Source: Actinomycetes bacterium (lineage in GTDB: Bacteria > Actinomycetota > Acidimicrobiia > IMCC26256 > JANYLB01). From it: 64,000 nt of DNA. Position numbers and translations under genes: made by a program. A model generated the notes under the pieces. It ran no database searches and was not told where the DNA came from. It worked only from the letters and a program-made list of their open reading frames with translations. This document shows positions 8,904 through 18,049 of this stretch, in pieces (position 1 is the first letter of the stretch; every line of letters begins with the position of its first letter). The stretch lies in contig JANYLB010000016.1 in the NCBI GenBank assembly GCA_025363815.1, positions 1-64,000 of the forward strand, written 5' to 3'.

Positions 8904-10130
8904 CTAGGGCCGCCAGAAGGCGGGGCTGCTGGCACCCTCAGGGATCTTGTCGAGCGGCACCGTGAGCTCTTCGACCGAGGGGCCGACGTCGGCACCGATC
9001 GGGTCGAGCGCGGCGAGATCGAATCCGTAAACGTCGGCCGCGGTACCCGAGAAGATCTGGCGGAGGTCTTCTGGAGACCAGTCGTGGAAGGTGCGCCGGA
9101 GGCTCTCCCGCGAATGCGGCGAGGTGCCCTCATTGTGCGGGTAGTCGGCACCCCACATCACCTTGTTCAGACCGAGCTTCTGCATCGACTGCGCTTCACG
9201 GGGCGCAGGGAAGCTCACTCCTACCCAAACGTTCTGCTGGAAATACTCGGTCGGCGTGAGCGGTAGCCGATGATCGTTCTTCAGGTTCATCTCTCCGATG
9301 CGACCCGACGCCATCATCATGTGCATGCCGTCGAGCTGACGCAGCAGTGGTGGAAGCCAGTCGCAGCCCTGCTCGGTGAGCACGAACTTGAGCGTCGGGA
9401 ACCGGTCGAACACGCCACTCATCACCAGCTGCCAGAACGGCCGGTGCGCGAACCACGGCGTCTCAATCATCCACTGGATCGTCGAGGAGGGGTTCTTTCC
9501 GTAGTCGGGCATACCGCTGCCGCCGGTGTGGTGGTTCACCACGACACCGAGGTCCTGGCACAGCGCCCAGAGCGGGTCATACGCGTCGGAGTAGTACGGC
9601 GGGAGGTCGGCGTCGTCGGGGATCCCGGGGATGAGCACGCCACCGCGCAACCCGTGGTCGGCGATCCAGCGGACCTCGTCCATCGCGACGTCGAGGTCAT
9701 CGAGGAAGATCTGGCCGATTCCAGCGCGCCGAGCGGGAAAGCGACTGCAGAAGTCGGCGAGCCAACGGTTGTGCGCGCGCAGACCGGCCCAACGGCGACG
9801 GTAGTCGGCCGCGTCTTCGGGAGCACGCGCGATCACCACACCAGTGGGGAAGAAAGGAGGCACTGTGTTCGGGAAGGTGACCTCGGCGACGATGCCGTCT
9901 TTCTCGAGGTCTCCGACTCTGCGCTCGTCGTCCCAGTTGCGGGAGCGGCCGTCGTCTTGGAGGTCGCGGAACGGGTTGCTGTACTCGCCGCGCCACGCGT
10001 CGAACTCGGGAACCCATTCCGCCTCCAGGTACTCGCGATACTGCTCGTGCGAACCGCCGGCGTGGCAGTCGGCCGAGATGATCGTGTACCGGTCGGTCTT
10101 CGCTTCAGGCTTGATCTCGGTGGCCGTCAC
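8904..10130 (-). CDS. Amidohydrolase family protein (COG2159)
   Basis: A 408-residue metal-dependent hydrolase or decarboxylase of the amidohydrolase-2 group. The N-terminal metal site is replaced by ISADCHAGG. Conserved blocks include VVNHHTGGSGMPDYG, the FDRFPTLKFVLTEQGCDWLP strand, and MWGADYPHNEGTSP with the C-terminal metal Asp. Proteins of this type hydrolyse or decarboxylate ring-cleavage products, but no substrate can be assigned. The start is GTG at 10130, supported by a strong Shine-Dalgarno AAGGAGG 7 bases upstream. It is divergent from a second, shorter amidohydrolase at 10285. Confidence 0.85.
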   Translation of the reverse strand: MTATEIKPEAKTDRYTIISADCHAGGSHEQYREYLEAEWVPEFDAWRGEYSNPFRDLQDDGRSRNWDDERRVGDLEKDGIVAEVTFPNTVPPFFPTGVVIARAPEDAADYRRRWAGLRAHNRWLADFCSRFPARRAGIGQIFLDDLDVAMDEVRWIADHGLRGGVLIPGIPDDADLPPYYSDAYDPLWALCQDLGVVVNHHTGGSGMPDYGKNPSSTIQWMIETPWFAHRPFWQLVMSGVFDRFPTLKFVLTEQGCDWLPPLLRQLDGMHMMMASGRIGEMNLKNDHRLPLTPTEYFQQNVWVGVSFPAPREAQSMQKLGLNKVMWGADYPHNEGTSPHSRESLRRTFHDWSPEDLRQIFSGTAADVYGFDLAALDPIGADVGPSVEELTVPLDKIPEGASSPAFWRP

Positions 10131-10284
10131 GGCTGGGCCTCCTTGAGGTTTCTTGCGGGTTCGAGAAACCTGACACTACCGTCACCTCCGCTGGTGCCGC
10201 CCAACCGGCCGCCCTGGTCGGGCGGCATTCGGGCATCCGATGACACCAGAGCCCACGGCCGGCGAGTGAGTGGAACGACTTCTG

Positions 10285-11094
10285 ATGGATATTCTCGACA
10301 TTTGGGTGAACCTCACGACCAAGGAATCGGCTGCAGATTTCCTCGGCCAAGCCGAGAACGCTCACATTCCGGGCTACCTGGGCGGCGATGGAACCGAGGG
10401 CATCGGCGTCACGAAGATGCTGGGCGTGATGGACGAGCTCGACGTCGCAACCGGGATCCTCATGGGTGCGCTCGACCGTACGTCCGAACGTTCGCTCGAG
10501 GTCGCCGACGCGAATCCCGGTCGGTTCCTCGTCGCGGCCGGCGTCACCGATTCGCGTCCTTCACGCAACGCCCGTCGGATTCGAGAGCTGGCACAACACC
10601 CGCGCTTCTCGATGGTGCGAATCATGCCGCTCACGAGTCAGCTCCCGATCAACGACGCAAAGCACTACCCGGTGTACCAGGTGTGCGAGGAGCTCGGGAT
10701 CCCGGTCGGCATCAACGTCGGGATCCCGGGGCCACGGGTCCGCTCGCGGGTGCAGCATCCCGAGCTGCTCGAAGACGTGATGATCGACTTCCCCGATCTC
10801 GTGATCATCGGCGCCCACATGGGCCATCCCTACGAAGAGCTGCTCATGAACTACATGCGCAAGTGGCCGAACCTCTATCTCTCGTGCACGGCCTATGCGC
10901 CGCGCTACTTCGACGAAGCGCTCGTGCGGTTCATGAACACCAGCGCGTATCGCGGTCGAGTGATCTGGGGAAGCGACGAGCCGTGGTTCCCGATGCGGCG
11001 CTCGCTGGGCGAGGCGCGGGCCCTGCCGCTGGACGACGACGCGATGGCGCAGTTCCTCGGTGGCACCGCCCGCCGTCTGCTCGACCGCACCTGA
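10285..11094 (+). CDS. Amidohydrolase family protein (short form)
   Basis: A 269-residue protein related to the amidohydrolase-2 group. It contains MDILDIWVNL at the N-terminus, IDFPDLVIIGAHMGHPYEEL, NLYLSCTAYAPRYF, and the C-terminal GSDEPWFPM with the metal-site Asp. The N-terminal HxH metal motif is not seen, so metal binding is probably partial as in many COG2159 proteins. A GTG at 10270 would add five residues. No clear Shine-Dalgarno decides between them. It is followed after 34 bases by a PhyH dioxygenase with its own leaderless promoter. Together with the divergent amidohydrolase this looks like a small catabolic island. Confidence 0.8.
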   Translation: MDILDIWVNLTTKESAADFLGQAENAHIPGYLGGDGTEGIGVTKMLGVMDELDVATGILMGALDRTSERSLEVADANPGRFLVAAGVTDSRPSRNARRIRELAQHPRFSMVRIMPLTSQLPINDAKHYPVYQVCEELGIPVGINVGIPGPRVRSRVQHPELLEDVMIDFPDLVIIGAHMGHPYEELLMNYMRKWPNLYLSCTAYAPRYFDEALVRFMNTSAYRGRVIWGSDEPWFPMRRSLGEARALPLDDDAMAQFLGGTARRLLDRT

Positions 11095-11116
11095 CCCAAC
11101 CAAGCTCACCTCGGGG

Positions 11117-11122
11117 TAGCGT
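11117..11122 (+). promoter_or_regulatory. Leaderless -10 box TAGCGT
   Basis: TAGCGT lies 6 bases before the ATG at 11129. Confidence 0.5.
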
Positions 11123-11128
11123 CGCTTC

Positions 11129-11971
11129 ATGCCGGTTCCGCATCTACCCGCTACGAGCACGGGTGAGGCTGTGGCCGAAGTGCTCGCCGCCAACGGCTGT
11201 GTCGTCGTCGACGACCTCGTCGATCCCGCGGTGTTCGATGCCATGGAGACCGAGCTCGCACCGTTCATGGCCGCGACCCCCTACGGCGACGACTTCAGCG
11301 GCCACCAGACACGACGCACCGGCGGACTCGTCGCTCGCGCGCCTACGTCGCACGCGCTCGTTATGCACCCGCTCGTCACCGGTGCTGTCGGCAGTGTGCT
11401 CGGACACGCGACCGCGTTCCAGCTGCACCTCACCCAGATCATCAGCATCGAACCCGGTCAGCCGGCGCAGTACATCCACCGTGACCAGTGGGCCTTCGAC
11501 TTCTTCTCTTTCCCCGCGGGCTACGAGGTCACCTGCAACACGATCTGGGCCATGACCGAATTCACCGAAGAGAACGGCGGCACCCGTCTCATCCCCGGGA
11601 GTCACCGCGCCGCCGACAAGCTCCAGCACACCGAGGCCGACACCGAACCGGCTGAGATGACAAAGGGGTCGGTACTCATCTACACCGGCGCGCTTTACCA
11701 CGGCGGCGGTGCGAACCGATCCGGCGCGCCGCGCAACGGGGTGAACATCACTTACAGCGTCGGCTGGCTGCGCCAGGAAGAGAACCAGTACCTCACGGTG
11801 CCGGCCGAGGTAGCGCGCGAGCTCCCCGACGACCTGCTGCGAATGATCGGCTACGCGCCAGGCGCATACGCGCTCGGATACGTCGACGACCTACGCGACC
11901 CACTCGCGGCACTGCGCGGCGGCCCCCCCGGAAGCAGCTTCGGCCCGCCGGAGATCCTCCCCCACGCCTGA
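11129..11971 (+). CDS. Phytanoyl-CoA dioxygenase (PhyH) family protein
   Basis: A 280-residue Fe(II)/2-oxoglutarate-dependent oxygenase. The iron triad is visible: HxD in YIHRDQW near residues 116-118, and the distal His in ALYHGGGANRSG near residue 190, with the 2-oxoglutarate-binding Arg a few residues later. LIPGSHRAADK is typical of the family. Members hydroxylate acyl-CoAs, small molecules or antibiotics, and the substrate is unknown here. The neighbouring amidohydrolases suggest a shared degradation route. It reads in the same direction as typA, 162 bases downstream. Confidence 0.85.
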   Translation: MPVPHLPATSTGEAVAEVLAANGCVVVDDLVDPAVFDAMETELAPFMAATPYGDDFSGHQTRRTGGLVARAPTSHALVMHPLVTGAVGSVLGHATAFQLHLTQIISIEPGQPAQYIHRDQWAFDFFSFPAGYEVTCNTIWAMTEFTEENGGTRLIPGSHRAADKLQHTEADTEPAEMTKGSVLIYTGALYHGGGANRSGAPRNGVNITYSVGWLRQEENQYLTVPAEVARELPDDLLRMIGYAPGAYALGYVDDLRDPLAALRGGPPGSSFGPPEILPHA

Positions 11972-12133
11972 CGCGCTCGGATCTCGGCTGCGCCGGCGGC
12001 CGACCCGATCCCGATCCGACGGACCCCCGGTCAGAGAAGCCGGCTGATAGGCCCTACACTGGTAGATTCTCGTGCCGCTCCCCCCGGCGGCACCCCGCAA
12101 CCCTGGCCCGCCGAGGGCCCCCGAGAGGCCTCC

Positions 12134-13969
12134 ATGTCTACGCGCGCGGATCTGCGCAACGTGGCGATCGTCGCCCACGTCGACCACGGCAAGACCACCC
12201 TTGTCGACGCCATGCTCTGGCAGACGGGCGCGTTCCGCGAGAACCAAGAGGTCGCAGAGCGGGTCATGGACTCGAACGATCTCGAGCGCGAGAAGGGCAT
12301 CACGATCCTCGCCAAGAACACCGCGGTGCGCTACGGCGGCGTGAAGATCAACATCATCGACACCCCCGGCCACGCCGATTTCGGCGGCGAGGTAGAGCGC
12401 GGCCTCACCATGGTCGACGGCGTCCTCCTTCTCGTCGATGCAAGCGAAGGGCCACTCCCCCAGACGCGCTTCGTCTTGCGAAAGGCGCTCCAGGCCAATC
12501 TCACCGTGATCCTCGTGGTCAACAAGGTCGACCGGCCCGATGCACGAATCAGTGAGGTCGTCGACGAGGTCTACGAGCTCTTCCTCGACCTCGACGCGAC
12601 CGAGGAACAGATCGACTTCCCGATCATTTACTCGAACGCGCGCGCCGGTTGGGCGAGCCTCGACCCCGAAGTAGAGGGAAGCGACCTCAAACCGCTCTTC
12701 GAGCTCCTGCTCGACCGCATTCCCGCGCCGACCTACGAAGAGGGTCACGCGCTCCAGGCGCTCGTCACCAACCTCGACGCGTCGCCGTACGTCGGTCGGC
12801 TCGCGCTGTGCCGCGTGCAGCACGGCACCCTCGCCAAAGGCAAGACGGTCGCGTGGTGCCGCCTCGACGGGTCGATCGAGCAGGTGAAGCTCACCGAGCT
12901 GTACGTGACCGAATCGCTTGATCGCGTAGATGCCCTCGAAGCCGGCCCGGGCGAGATCTGCGCGATCGCCGGTCTCCCCGACGTCACCATCGGGGAGACC
13001 CTGGCCGACCCGGAGAACCCGGTGGCCCTGCCTGCGATCACCGTCGACGAGCCTGCCCTCGCGATGACGATAGGGATCAACACGTCTCCGCTCAACGGAT
13101 CCGAGGGCGACAAGCTCACCGCCCGCCAGCTGCGCAGCCGCCTCGATGCCGAGTTGATCGGCAACGTGTCGCTGCGGGTGCTCCCCACCGAGCGACCCGA
13201 CGCGTGGGAGGTCCAGGGCCGCGGTGAGCTGCAACTCGCCGTGCTCGTGGAGCAGATGCGTCGTGAGGGCTTCGAACTCACGGTCGGCAAGCCCCAGGTG
13301 GTCACCCGCGAGATCGACGGCAAGCTTCACGAGCCAGTCGAGCGAGTCGCCATCGACGTTCCCGAAGACTACCTGGGCGTCGTGACGCAGCTGCTTGCTC
13401 TGCGCAAGGGCAGGCTCGACAACATGGTCAACCACGGAACCGGCTGGGTGCGGATGGAGTACGTCGTACCCGCACGCGGGCTCATCGGCTTCCGCACCGA
13501 GTTCATGACCGAGACGCGCGGCACCGGGATCCTCCACCATGTGTTCGAGGGCTACGAGCCCTGGTTCGGGGGGCTCAAGACACGGCCGAATGGTTCTATG
13601 GTCGCCGATCGCCGGGGTGACACCCGAGCGTTCGCGCTGATGGCGTTGCAGGAACGCGGCCAGTTGCTCGTCGGCCCGGGCGTTGAGGTGTACGAGGGGA
13701 TGATCGTGGGCGAGAACGCGCGCGCCGACGAGATGGACGTCAACCCCACCAAGGAGAAGAAGCTCACCAACATGAGGTCGTCGTCGTCCGACGACACGGT
13801 GCGCCTCACTCCACCGCGGCCGATGTCGCTCGAGCAGGCGCTCGAGTTCATCGCCGACGACGAGTGCGTAGAGGTCACGCCACAGTCGGTGCGATTGCGC
13901 AAGGTGATCCTCGATCAGGCGACACGCGGACGGTTGCGGAACTCCAAGAAACCCCGCGGCGAGGCCTGA
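12134..13969 (+). CDS. typA: Translational GTPase TypA/BipA
   Basis: A 611-residue ribosome-associated GTPase of the EF-G superfamily, involved in ribosome assembly and stress or cold adaptation. G1 is [12 protein letters not shown], the switch region EREKGITI, G3 [12 protein letters not shown]4 NKVDR, and G5 SNARAGWAS. The central beta-barrel and EF-G-like domains follow, and the conserved C-terminal TypA domain includes [18 protein letters not shown] and [14 protein letters not shown]-type sequence. The ATG follows a GAGAGG Shine-Dalgarno. Length is normal (about 610). It is followed 24 bases later by a thioesterase, a common actinobacterial arrangement only by proximity. Confidence 0.96.
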   Translation: MSTRADLRNVAIVAHVDHGKTTLVDAMLWQTGAFRENQEVAERVMDSNDLEREKGITILAKNTAVRYGGVKINIIDTPGHADFGGEVERGLTMVDGVLLLVDASEGPLPQTRFVLRKALQANLTVILVVNKVDRPDARISEVVDEVYELFLDLDATEEQIDFPIIYSNARAGWASLDPEVEGSDLKPLFELLLDRIPAPTYEEGHALQALVTNLDASPYVGRLALCRVQHGTLAKGKTVAWCRLDGSIEQVKLTELYVTESLDRVDALEAGPGEICAIAGLPDVTIGETLADPENPVALPAITVDEPALAMTIGINTSPLNGSEGDKLTARQLRSRLDAELIGNVSLRVLPTERPDAWEVQGRGELQLAVLVEQMRREGFELTVGKPQVVTREIDGKLHEPVERVAIDVPEDYLGVVTQLLALRKGRLDNMVNHGTGWVRMEYVVPARGLIGFRTEFMTETRGTGILHHVFEGYEPWFGGLKTRPNGSMVADRRGDTRAFALMALQERGQLLVGPGVEVYEGMIVGENARADEMDVNPTKEKKLTNMRSSSSDDTVRLTPPRPMSLEQALEFIADDECVEVTPQSVRLRKVILDQATRGRLRNSKKPRGEA

Positions 13970-13993
13970 GCCGCACATGACAATCTGACGCCC

Positions 13994-14797
13994 ATGACCG
14001 TCTCCATGCATCCCGTCACGGATCTCGTCTCGCTGCTTGATCTCGAAGTTGTGAAGCCCGACGCGTTCCTCGGCGTCTCACCCGCCAACAAATGGGACCG
14101 GATCTACGGTGGCCAGGTGGTCGCCCAGGCGCTCCGCGCCGCCGGGCTCACCGTTGCACCGGAGTACCGGGTCCATTCGTTGCATGCGTACTTCGTTCGA
14201 CCCGGCGACGAGACAGCACCGGTGCTGTTCGAGGTCGAACGGGTTCGCGACGGTAGATCGTTCTGCACCCGCCAGGTCATCGCCGCCCAAGCCGGTGGCG
14301 CGATCCTGAACCTGATCGCGAGCTTCCAGGTCGAAGAGAGCGGCGCCGACGTTCAACGAGTCGAGGCGCCGACCGGCGTGCCCGGCCCCGATGCCATCCA
14401 GGCAACGAAGACCGACCTCTTCATGGACCACAGGGTGATCAGCACGACGCGTGATCCCCAGCCGCACGAGCTCTCATGGATGCGCGTCCCCGAACCCCTC
14501 GGCGATGACCCGCTGATCCACGCGTGCGCACTCGCGTACCTGTCCGACGAAGACCTGCTCGGCGTCGCGCTGCTCCCCCACCCGTCGGGCGGCGACTGGG
14601 ACAAGATGATGGCGGCGAGCGTCGACCACGCGGTCTGGTTCCACCGACCGGCACGCGCCGACGAGTGGCTGCTGTTCTCTCTCTCGGGTCACGGCGTTGC
14701 CAACGCGCGTGGCCTCGGGATCGCTCAGGTGTTCAACCAAGATGGTGTGCACGTCGCCACGGTCGCTCAGGAAGGCCTCGGCCGAGTCCGCCGCTGA
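13994..14797 (+). CDS. tesB: Acyl-CoA thioesterase II
   Basis: A 267-residue double-hotdog thioesterase that hydrolyses medium- and long-chain acyl-CoA to free acid and CoA. The first hotdog has WDRIYGGQVVAQALRAA and the second HELSWMRVPEPLGDDPLIHA followed by ACALAYLSDEDLL with the catalytic Asp. The length matches TesB. CAATCT lies 7 bases before the ATG and may be a weak -10. It fits the lipid catabolism theme of the window. Confidence 0.9.
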   Translation: MTVSMHPVTDLVSLLDLEVVKPDAFLGVSPANKWDRIYGGQVVAQALRAAGLTVAPEYRVHSLHAYFVRPGDETAPVLFEVERVRDGRSFCTRQVIAAQAGGAILNLIASFQVEESGADVQRVEAPTGVPGPDAIQATKTDLFMDHRVISTTRDPQPHELSWMRVPEPLGDDPLIHACALAYLSDEDLLGVALLPHPSGGDWDKMMAASVDHAVWFHRPARADEWLLFSLSGHGVANARGLGIAQVFNQDGVHVATVAQEGLGRVRR

Positions 14798-14900
14798 ACC
14801 ATTCGCGGCCAACCGGCTGCCCGCCTCGCCGTCGATAGTCTGTTCGGAAGGACCGCCGACCTTCGGGCGCTAGCGGCCGTTACCGAGCTTGGGAGATGGC

Positions 14901-16280
14901 TTGAGCGCGAACATCACGATCGTCGGAGGTGGCAGCTACCACTGGGCGCCAAGATTGCTCTGCGACTTCGCCAACACGCCATCGTTGGCCGACGCCCGGA
15001 TTGTTCTGCACGATCTCGATGGTGAGCGACTCGCGCTCATGGAGAAGCTCGGCGGCGAGATCGCACGCAAGCGTGGAATCGCGTTGCAGACGACAGCGGA
15101 GCCTGACCGCGAGCGAGCATTTGCAGATGCCGACTTCGTGATCACCTGCCTGTCTGTCGGCGGCTTCGACAGCATGCAACATGACATCGAGATACCAAGT
15201 CGGTTCGGGATCCGTCAACCGGTCGGCGACAGCGTTGGGCCCGGCGGGATCATGCGGGCGTTGCGGAGCATTCCGGTGATCCTCGACATCGCTCGAGATG
15301 TCGAGAAGGTGGCGCCCGACGCGTGGCTCGTCAACGTCACTAATCCGCTGACGGCGCTCTGTCGATCGGTCACCCGTGAGACGTCGGTGAAGACAGTCGG
15401 GTTGTGCAACGAGTGGGTGGGTGGGACCTTCAACTTGAGCCTCGCGCTCGGCTGTCGGATGCAGGATCTCGATCCGGTGCTGGCGGGGGTGAACCACTTC
15501 CCCTTCGCGACCGAGTTGCGAGTCAACGGCGAGGACGGGTTCGCACAGCTCCGCGCGCTGATGGACGACCCCGAACGCTGCGCAGCCGAGCCCATCTGGA
15601 TGGACCCCCCGGCCGACATGCACTGGACGAAAACCTCACCGTCGGGGCACTGGTCGAAGCTCGATGTCATAGAGAACAACCGGGTTCGCTTCGAGATCCT
15701 GCGCCGGTTCGGTGTGTTCCCCGGTTCAGGTGATCACCATTCGGTCGAGTTCATGCCCGGCTTCGTGCACCCCGGAAACCAATACGGCGAAGGCTGGCGC
15801 GTCCACCACTACGGGATGGAAGGCCACCGCGCCGACGCGCTCGCCGACGTCGACCACTACGAGTCGGTGCGTGACGCGTCCGACGTGACGACCATGCCCT
15901 CGGGCGAACTCGTCGCGACGCTCATCGACGGCATCGTCACCGGCAAGCCGCGCAGCATCCCGGTCAACCTGCCGAACGAAGGCAACGTCACCAATCTCCC
16001 CGATCGCAGTGTGGTCGAGATCATCGGCGTCGTCGACGCATCCGGGGTACACGGTCGCGACCACGCGACCGTTCCGGGGATCATGGGCGAGTTTCTGCGG
16101 CGCATCAACGTCGTCCAAGAGTGGACCGTCGAGGCTGCGATCACCGGAGACCGCGCGCTCGTGCTCGAGGCGATGATGGCCGATCCGATGGGCGGCCAAC
16201 TCGCCTACGACGATGTCGTCGCCATGACAACCGAGATGATCGAAGCAACTGCCGAATGGCTCCCGCAGTTCGCGCACTGA
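14901..16280 (+). CDS. Glycoside hydrolase family 4 (alpha-glucosidase/alpha-galactosidase type)
   Basis: A 459-residue NAD+- and Mn2+-dependent glycosidase that works by oxidation-elimination. The Rossmann loop ITIVGGGSYHW is at the N-terminus. The family NPxT-like block is VNVTNPLTALCRSV near residue 147, then GLCNEWVGG with the metal-ligand Cys. VEFMPGFVHP and IPVNLPNEGNVTNLPDRSVV are usual for the non-phosphorylated-substrate branch. The TTG at 14901 is chosen because GGGAGA lies 7 bases upstream. A TTG at 14889 would add four residues. No transporter is next to it, so the substrate is unknown. Confidence 0.85.
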   Translation: MSANITIVGGGSYHWAPRLLCDFANTPSLADARIVLHDLDGERLALMEKLGGEIARKRGIALQTTAEPDRERAFADADFVITCLSVGGFDSMQHDIEIPSRFGIRQPVGDSVGPGGIMRALRSIPVILDIARDVEKVAPDAWLVNVTNPLTALCRSVTRETSVKTVGLCNEWVGGTFNLSLALGCRMQDLDPVLAGVNHFPFATELRVNGEDGFAQLRALMDDPERCAAEPIWMDPPADMHWTKTSPSGHWSKLDVIENNRVRFEILRRFGVFPGSGDHHSVEFMPGFVHPGNQYGEGWRVHHYGMEGHRADALADVDHYESVRDASDVTTMPSGELVATLIDGIVTGKPRSIPVNLPNEGNVTNLPDRSVVEIIGVVDASGVHGRDHATVPGIMGEFLRRINVVQEWTVEAAITGDRALVLEAMMADPMGGQLAYDDVVAMTTEMIEATAEWLPQFAH

Positions 16281-16380
16281 GCCTTCACGGGGACGACTCA
16301 CCCACCTATGCGGTTCCTCAGGTCACAGTGAACCTATTGTCCATCCCTGCACCAGGTATTTCGGCCCCGAAGGGACACGC

Positions 16381-16914
16381 ATGACCGAGACGCCCGACGA
16401 GCACTCCACCTGCCACGCCTGCCGCAGCCTCGACGCGCTCGACGGAGCAGAAGATGGGCAGCTGTTCACCCCGATCGTCGCGGCGCGAATCGGAAACGAG
16501 AAGACCGTTGTCCGTCGGCTGCAGCGTGCCCAGGACCGCACCGCCGATCGCGTCACCGCTTTCGCCGGATCGCTCAACTTCGTCTACATCCACTCCGTGT
16601 GGTTCGCCATCTGGATCGTCGTCAACATCGGCTTGCTCGGCTCGGCGGTTGTCTTCGACAAGTTCCCGTTCGGGCTCCTCACTATGATCGTGAGCCTCGA
16701 GGCCATCTTCCTCGCGACATTTGTCATGGTCAGCCAGAACCGCCAAGCGGCGCGTTCCGACATCCGCAGTCAGCTCGACTTCGAGACCAACGTCCGCGCC
16801 GAGATCTGGGCTGTGCACATCGGTGCCGTGCTCGGCATCGATGACGCACACGTAGAAGATGTCGTACGCCACGCGATCACGGCACAGAACCATGCCGCGA
16901 GCGGACCGGACTGA
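16381..16914 (+). CDS. DUF1003 membrane protein
   Basis: A 177-residue protein with two transmembrane helices (VWFAIWIVVNIGLLG and LTMIVSLEAIFLATFVMV) in the DUF1003 pattern, including DRTADRVTAFAGSLNF before the first helix and SQNRQAARSD after the second. A CHAC motif near the N-terminus could bind metal. The function of the family is unknown. An AAGGGA Shine-Dalgarno precedes the ATG. Confidence 0.85.
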   Translation: MTETPDEHSTCHACRSLDALDGAEDGQLFTPIVAARIGNEKTVVRRLQRAQDRTADRVTAFAGSLNFVYIHSVWFAIWIVVNIGLLGSAVVFDKFPFGLLTMIVSLEAIFLATFVMVSQNRQAARSDIRSQLDFETNVRAEIWAVHIGAVLGIDDAHVEDVVRHAITAQNHAASGPD

Positions 16915-16973
16915 TCGAGACCATCGGGACCACGGGTATCGCGATCGATCTCCTGCGGTTACCCGCGTCCACG

Positions 16974-16979
16974 TAGTGT
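16974..16979 (+). promoter_or_regulatory. Leaderless -10 box TAGTGT
   Basis: TAGTGT lies 7 bases before the ATG at 16987. It decides this start over the in-frame GTG at 16978, which overlaps the box. Confidence 0.5.
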
Positions 16980-16986
16980 GCCGGGC

Positions 16987-17949
16987 ATGAAAGCAGCGGT
17001 GTACTACGAGACCGGCGATCCCGAGGTTCTGCGCTACGAGGAGTTCCCGGATCCGGCTTGTGGGCCGGGCGATGTCGTGGTGCGGATCGAGGCGATCAGC
17101 ATTGAAGGCGGCGATACATTGAACCGCGCCGGCGGGGAGATGGCGACCTCACCGCACGTCGTCGGGTATCAGTGCGCGGGAACGATCATCGAGATCGGCA
17201 CCGATGTGCACGAACGCAGCGTTGGCGAACGCGTTGTCGCGACGATGATGTGGGGTTCGCACGCCGAGCTGATCGCGGTGCCGGCGGCGTTGGCGTGGCC
17301 CGTCCCCGAAGGGGTCGATATCGTCGCCGTCGCGTGCGTGCCGGTCGCGTTCGGAACCGCCGATGACTGCCTCTTCGAGTTCGGTCACCTCCAAGCCGGC
17401 GAGACCGTGCTTATCCACGCCGCTGCCGGCGGTGTGGGAGTGGCGGCCATCCAACTCGCCAAGCGCGCGGGAGCCACCGTGATTGCGACCGCGTCGAGCC
17501 TCGCCCGCCTCGAACGGGTCCGGAATCTCGGTATCGATCACCCCGTCGACTACTCGCTCGACGACTGGGTCGACGTCGTTCGTGGAATCACCGGTGGCGT
17601 CGGGGTAGATCTTGTTGTCGACTCAGTCGGCGGACGGGTGCTCGCCGGCAGCGTGCGATGCCTCCGCTACCGGGGTCGGCTCATCAGTGTTGGCAGCGCC
17701 GGACGCGACCCAGCGCCCTTCGACATCTCGACGCTCTCGATGGGCAACCATTCGCTCACCGGTGTGTTCCTCGGTGCCGAGATCATGAATCCCCGCACCC
17801 GGTCGATGATCGCCGACCGGATCGCCGACGTCGCCTCGGGCGCGCTCGAGGTTCTGGTCGACCGCACCTACCCGCTGGCCGAGGCCGCAGCCGCGCACGC
17901 GTACATCGAGAGCCGTCAGGCCGTCGGCCGGGTCGTACTAATACCCTGA
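16987..17949 (+). CDS. Zinc-independent alcohol dehydrogenase / quinone oxidoreductase family
   Basis: A 320-residue MDR-superfamily protein. The N-terminus MKAAVYYETGDPEVLRYEEF and the nucleotide loop HAAAGGVGVAAIQLAKRAGA mark the NADPH:quinone oxidoreductase branch. VDLVVDSVGGRVLAGSVRCL and RGRLISVGSAGRDP follow. The structural-zinc cysteines of alcohol dehydrogenases are missing. It probably reduces enones or quinones with NADPH. It stands alone with its own promoter. Confidence 0.88.
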   Translation: MKAAVYYETGDPEVLRYEEFPDPACGPGDVVVRIEAISIEGGDTLNRAGGEMATSPHVVGYQCAGTIIEIGTDVHERSVGERVVATMMWGSHAELIAVPAALAWPVPEGVDIVAVACVPVAFGTADDCLFEFGHLQAGETVLIHAAAGGVGVAAIQLAKRAGATVIATASSLARLERVRNLGIDHPVDYSLDDWVDVVRGITGGVGVDLVVDSVGGRVLAGSVRCLRYRGRLISVGSAGRDPAPFDISTLSMGNHSLTGVFLGAEIMNPRTRSMIADRIADVASGALEVLVDRTYPLAEAAAAHAYIESRQAVGRVVLIP

Positions 17950-18049
17950 GATCTCATCCTTTCACGAGCTGCCTGCGCCTCGAACGGAGCCAGGAAACCT
18001 CTCAAGCCACCTGACGGGGCTGTCGATCGCCCACAGCGGAACATAGCCC

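Noticed and set aside
10490-10500. GAACGTTC-like SOS box
   Set aside because: Short match inside the coding region of an amidohydrolase with the wrong spacing for an actinobacterial LexA site.
9270-11555. 761-codon open frame on the + strand
   Set aside because: Crosses two divergent amidohydrolase genes and part of phyH in a different frame; no domain seen.
11891-14011. 706-codon open frame on the - strand
   Set aside because: Antisense of typA, whose GTPase motifs are all intact.
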